A DNA stretch of 64,000 nt, taken from assembly GCA_012861695.1 (NCBI GenBank), contig JAAOOA010000127.1, positions 20,234,255 to 20,298,254 on the forward strand, in the 5' to 3' direction. Shown one piece after another: positions 59,192-64,000 of the stretch; the first letter of the stretch is position 1, and each line of letters begins with the position of its first letter. Below the pieces are notes generated by a model. The model was not told the origin of the DNA and did no database searches. It saw only the letters and a list, made by a program, of their open reading frames with translations. Source of the stretch: Trematomus loennbergii. Taxonomy: Eukaryota > Chordata > Actinopteri > Perciformes > Nototheniidae. A program made the translations under genes and the position numbers.

Positions 59192-60719
59192 CTGCAACAC
59201 AAAAGGTATGATAGTTTGTCAAATATTAACCCCCACAATCCTGAGTCTCTACCGCCGTGAAAGTGGATTGAATAAGATGATAAACAAGGAGAGAAAGTTT
59301 TGTTTAGCACTGATTTACACATGTGACACCTCCAGGTTAAACCCGTTTACTGCAGTTTTATTATTCTGCTAATAATTGTAGAAAAGGACATTAAGTTCCA
59401 GCTGCAGAGACTGAAATCCACTGATTTATATTCATATCAGAAGTCATAATAACTATGGACGCACTGCTAATGGCAACCTATACTATAATTCCGCAAACTG
59501 AGCTGTTTTTGTCTGCTGATTTATGAGGAGGGGCCCAGCTACTAGTCTCACACAAGCACAAATATCAAGTGGTGAGGGTCTAATGTTCTTGAAAAGCCTC
59601 TTTGCTAGGGTTGTGGTTGTCCCATGTAATAAGCAGGGCTAAAACTAGATTTGCAGAAAATGAAATGTATGTCTTCAAACCAACAGACCAATAACCAGAA
59701 ATTAATACATTTAAACCTAAAACTGAGTTAATTTGCTAATTCTAAAGGTTGACGTACACAGAGAGAGAGGTCAAATGTACGTCACAAAAATAACCTGGGG
59801 CTTTCCTGCTGTGAGACTGAACTCCAAAGACTTAACATGACTTGAGAATTTAAATAAAACAAAGTCTTGAGTTTTGACCCAACTAAATCCCTGAACAATA
59901 TATTTTACAGACACAGCTTTGAACACATATTTAAATACTATTAATTATTATTATTTGGTCAGAGCAATACAAAAAAGGCACTATGTTTCTGTACATAGCT
60001 GCTTTATGCTGCTTTGACACTCACTTGTACAAATGTCACATATAAAGCCTAATCAAACACAAGGGAAGCCAAGAGAACTGTAAGTAGACACTGGAACAAC
60101 ACTGTGTGAAAGATACCAGACATTTGATGTACATCACATCCCTATGTCCTCAAAGGGGAGGTGAAATTAAAGAGACGTAGAAGAAGAGGACACACTCACC
60201 ATACATAGGTGTGTTGCGATACAGGCCTTCCAAAATTGACGATAACCTTGATATTTAAACTGTTGGGTTTATGATCCTAGTGATGCACAATTTTCAACCT
60301 GTGTTTTTCATCAAATAAGGACAAGATATAATCTTCTATAATCTTCTTCGTGAAATAAATTTGACTAAAATGACAAATTATTAGTTTTGGCTAGACTAAT
60401 TTGACTGAAATGTTCTATATAATCTGATGACTAAAAAAGACTCAACAGTTTTCATTGACAAAAAGTAGACTAAAATAATTAGTTTTCTTTGACTAAAATA
60501 AGACTAAAATGCTCAGACTTTTAGTCGACTAAAACTTGACTAAATAAAAACAGGATGAAGGTGACTAAATATGACTAAAACTAAAAAGGAAATTTAACAC
60601 AGGACTAAGACTAAAACTAAATAAAAATAGCTGACGAAATTAACACTAGTGTGAACCCAAAATTCCTCACCAGAAAATCGGCCCTTTTAATGTCGGTTCC
60701 CCATAGGCCAATCTTCCTT

Positions 60720-63680
60720 TCATAGAAGGTTTGGCGGAGGACAGGGCCACCAGAAAGTACCACAGCTTCTTGCATGTCCCCTAAAACACAGTTTTAGGGG
60801 AATGGAAGCTCAGCTGTGTACTGACAGAATGGGTGGACAGGTTACTGCGACTGGGTTACTCACTCCAGTTCTGCAGCCTCCCTCCTCCATTCAAGGGTGT
60901 AAGAGAGGCAAATCTATCATCCCAGGAGCAGATAGGTTTCCTTTCAACAGAAATTCAGGCCCTGTTGCAAAACAGCTGTGTCTGTTGTGCACTCTCAGGA
61001 CAGAGAAAAGGGGCTTTACTCCATGTACTTCCTGGTTTCCAAGAAGACAGGAGAATTCAGACCCGTTCTGGATCTTCGCATCCTGAATCAGCACATTGTC
61101 TGCAAAAAGTTCCATATGTTAACCATAAAACAATTACTGGAACTGGTGCAGCCGGGCGATTGGTTCACAACCATCGACCTGAGGGACGCTTACTTTCATG
61201 TAAATTTTTTTTGAGTTTTTGTGTTTTGCCTTCCAGGGGATAGCCTACGAGTACAACAGATTACCATTCGGCTATTCCCTATCCCCACGCACGTTCAGCA
61301 AATGTGTGACCACAGTGCTCCAGCCGCTTCGCAACCATGGCATGAGGGTTTTATTTATCTCAACGACCTCATAGTCATGGCCAGGTCCAGGGAATGGGCA
61401 ATGTTCCACACAGCCCAATTGATCTTACACCTAACCAAGTTGGGGGTTTGCGGTCAATTGGAAGAAGAGCAATCCCATACCTCACCAGCAAGTGGGGTAT
61501 CTGGGGATTTTGCTCAATGTAGCCCCCATCGAGAGCGAGGTGTACACCCCATCGAGAAGGAGGGCAGGCTACATGCCACTCTGTCAGAGGACAGACAGAC
61601 GTGGTGCGAGGAAGGGAGTCTAGAGCCTCTGTCCTGTACATTGGGCTCTATTCTATCCTAGCTATAGCTACTGGTGGAAACGGGGCTTGTCATGCCACAG
61701 TCAAGGTGTATGCAGCTGCCATCTCGTCCTGTCATGCGGGATTTGTCGGCGGACCAGTCTTTAGCCAACCGCTTATGAAGCGTTTTTTGCAGGGGATCAG
61801 GAGACAGCGCCCAGTGGTGCATGTCTCCACCCCGCAATGGGAACTCTCATTGGGGCTCGAGGCTTTGGTTACAGAACCGTTTGAGCCTCTGGAGCTCTCC
61901 TCCCTGTAGGCGCTATCATTGAGAGAGAGAGAGAAGCAAAAAGAAACAGCTTTGCTGCTTGCTTTGACTTCTGCCAAGAGAGTATGCGAACTGACCGCTC
62001 TATCGGTGCACCCGAGTTGCCTTCTGGTTCGTGGTGGCCGTAGCAGGGCGACACTCAGACCGAACCCCTCCTCTGTTCCCAAGAACCCTAGGAGTTCTTC
62101 CAGGTGGAGGGCTATACAGCTAGATGGCTTTAGTCGTCCACCTATGCACGGCGGCGTCTTGGTCTACGCCAGGCTCGTTCATAAGGTAAGTATCTCTTAG
62201 ACATGTCTGGCTCCCTTTTCATCGTCGGTGCTTGCTGGGGCAACACAGGACTGGTGAAAGGAGGAGGGCTGTGGGCAGAGTTGGGTGTAATATTATTACA
62301 GTAACGCGTTACTTTGTAACGCCTTACTGTAATAATATTACTTTTATCGGTAACGGAGTAGTGTAACGCGTTACTTTTATAATTCAGTAATCACACTACA
62401 GTTACTAACATTGCCCCGACACGCGTTACTTCGTTACTTTTATAAAATCAGTCATAATCACACTGACAGACAAGAGGGGTTTCCGCCGCAGGTTTATATG
62501 TACGTAATCTGCGCGACTCGCGAGTTCACATCTCCGCGTGCAGTGCTGCATAAACATGGCTGAGTCAGCGATAGCTTTCGAGGGGTGGAGGTATGCCCAT
62601 TATTTTGAGTTCGTCCGAAGAATAGACAGGAATGTGACGGTGAGGTGCAAACTGTGTCCAGGCCAGAAGCTGTTATACACTGCTGCAAACACCACGTCAA
62701 ACCTCAATGAACACATGCTAAGGTGAAGCTAATAGCTAAGGACCGGACCCCCGAACCAGAGTGAGGATGTTGTGAGTCGCCACCGCCGACTCTGAAGCAG
62801 CACAAATGAGAATTTGGAGGACCGGTAACCAAAGCAGAGATGGACAGGCTTGTAGCATCCTTCATAGTAGAGGTAATGTTGCCCATTTGCACAGTGGAAT
62901 CACCATCGCATCGTTCAGAGATATACTGCGCAAAATACAGATAGCAGGAGACAGAGGACAGCCATAGTCAGAGCTATCTGGATCAGTCTTATGCGACAAT
63001 GGAAACTGAACTAAAGAGAACATTTGAAACTTTAGCAGTCTGGTGATCTGCCTGTAGGGAGGGGCGGGCCGGCCCTGCGAGTAAAGTAACGAGTAAAGTA
63101 ACGAGTTACTTTATGTAGAGAGTAACGAAGTAGTGTAATATATTACTTATTTTTAAAGTAATATGTAATATGTAATATATTACTTTTTTTAGTAACGACC
63201 CCATCTCTGGCTGTGGGTCAGTAAGCTGTATCTGACCCCCAGGGACATAATGCACTTACGTTGTCCCATGCTCCTTAGGGACCTGGGAAACGTGGTGCGC
63301 AGTAAGCCCCATATACAGGGCTGGAAGGCGGGGAGAGCCTTCCCCACTACGGTCCATGCACACTCTACACGAGGTAAGCGTGTGTGAGTGTGGGGGATAT
63401 GGTGCACTTGCGTTCTCCCCATGCTCCTTAGGGACCTGGGAAACGTAGTGTGCAGTGTATAGTCACTTGCGCTGGCACCTGCATGGTGGAGCTATGGGCT
63501 TATTCAGACCAATTAGGCTCTACCCAGCCAAGTAAGCTGCGGCCCCGACTTCTCCACGGTCACAACCGGATCATAGGAAGTTGGGGTGCGGTGGCTGTTA
63601 ACCAAAGGCCGGTCAGGGGCAGTGTGGTAAATCGCCAGAACGCCGACACCTCCTCGTCACTCCACCGCTCCCATGTTTTT
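60720..63680 (+). mobile_element. DIRS-like retrotransposon remnant, unit 3
   Basis: Third copy. It shares with unit 2 the broken reverse transcriptase (frames 60,978-61,214 and 61,221-61,661) and the recombinase-like parts (61,601-61,909; 61,919-62,200), and is split by the same hAT insertion. Confidence 0.78.
62276..63209. mobile_element. hAT element, 934 bp, unit 3
   Basis: Same element, same site and same GCTGTGGG duplication (62,268-62,275; 63,210-63,217) as in unit 2. A 62-residue frame (62,538-62,726) retains the BED-like zinc-finger relic without the 2-base loss of unit 2. It is far too short for a full transposase. Confidence 0.93.
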
Positions 63681-64000
63681 TTTTGTGTTGCCATAAATTA
63701 GTCTCTGTCCGTTGGTGCGTGGGGCTAATGCTAATGCTAATAATGCTAATGCCACAAATACAATGGCGGCTTCACAAAACTTTTCTGAGTTTTACGGGCC
63801 GTGGTTTGCAATTCGCCCAGCCAATCAGAACTGGGGCACTTTTTCCCCCCAGGATAGTACCACCTCTCAGCAGGCACTAAAAATGGGGGTAAAAGTTCCC
63901 GGCACTAAGTACTCTTTTTGGTGTGAACGCAACATAAGGGGTACTAACGGAACTAAAGGGGAAAAGTACGGGGAAAAGTACTCCGGTGTGAACGCGGCTC

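Larger units (their letters stand above)
54270..64000. repeat. near-identical repeat of 42,081-51,807
   Basis: The 9.7 kb right of the gap follow 42,081-51,807 in order at an offset of 12,189-12,195 bases, differing by a handful of small indels and substitutions. It includes slc27a2 exon 1, the orphan exon 4, cep152 3' exons, the DIRS-like remnant and the hAT insertion, and still matches at the window edge. Confidence 0.95.
59201..64000. repeat. tandem unit 3, left part, runs off the window
   Basis: Same content as 47,006-51,807, including the 757-bp cep152 segment and the hAT insertion. It ends inside the small DNA element near the window edge. Confidence 0.92.

Noticed and set aside
1..64000. 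CRISPR arrays, bacterial operons, rRNA or tRNA genes
   Set aside because: The window is vertebrate; no spaced repeat array, rRNA segment or tRNA cloverleaf was seen by eye.

Overview
The window is vertebrate, almost certainly ray-finned fish (teleost) DNA. It holds multi-exon genes with GT-AG introns, protein-coding exons that read clearly as vertebrate TJP1, SLC27A2 and CEP152, and a dense load of fish-type repeats (hAT elements with 8-bp target-site duplications, DIRS-like retroelement pieces, truncated LINE tails, TG microsatellites). I cannot name the species. All gene calls come from reading exons, splice sites and reading phase by eye against family knowledge.

Layout. (1) 1-13.5 kb, plus strand: the 3' half of tjp1 (ZO-1), from PDZ3 through SH3, guanylate-kinase-like region, acidic and proline-rich regions to the C-terminal ZU5 domain and a 1.6-kb 3' UTR. 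The 5' half lies off the left edge. (2) 16.2-24.5 kb, minus strand: a complete 10-exon slc27a2-like gene (copy A; very-long-chain acyl-CoA synthetase / fatty-acid transporter) coding for about 620 residues. (3) 24.5-28.2 kb: intergenic, filled by a nested hAT element. (4) 28.2-64.0 kb: a tandem array. Unit 1 (about 28.2-47.0 kb) has DIRS-like debris, a second 10-exon slc27a2-like gene (copy B, 32.3-42.6 kb, minus), an orphan slc27a2 exon 4, and the last exons of cep152 (44.9-47.0 kb, minus). Unit 2 (47.0-59.2 kb) repeats this but is interrupted by exactly 100 N at 54,170-54,269, so the middle exons of its slc27a2 copy are missing. Unit 3 (59.2 kb to the window end) begins again.

The genes do not form one pathway. 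Tjp1 is a tight-junction scaffold, Slc27a2 activates very-long-chain fatty acids and bile-acid precursors, and Cep152 is a centriole-duplication scaffold. The noteworthy biology is structural: a young slc27a2-cep152 tandem duplication whose breakpoint cuts cep152, an older relic exon showing earlier rounds of slc27a2 duplication, and hAT insertions that date the copies relative to each other.

Caution on assembly. Many coding exons carry one- or two-base indels, mostly in homopolymers, in otherwise conserved frames (four in tjp1, two in slc27a2 copy A, about six in copy B). The sequence right of the N gap restarts at the equivalent of 42,081 and runs in step with 42.08-51.8 kb to the window end. 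Both facts suggest a draft long-read assembly, and the third unit may be an unmerged contig overlap rather than a real copy.
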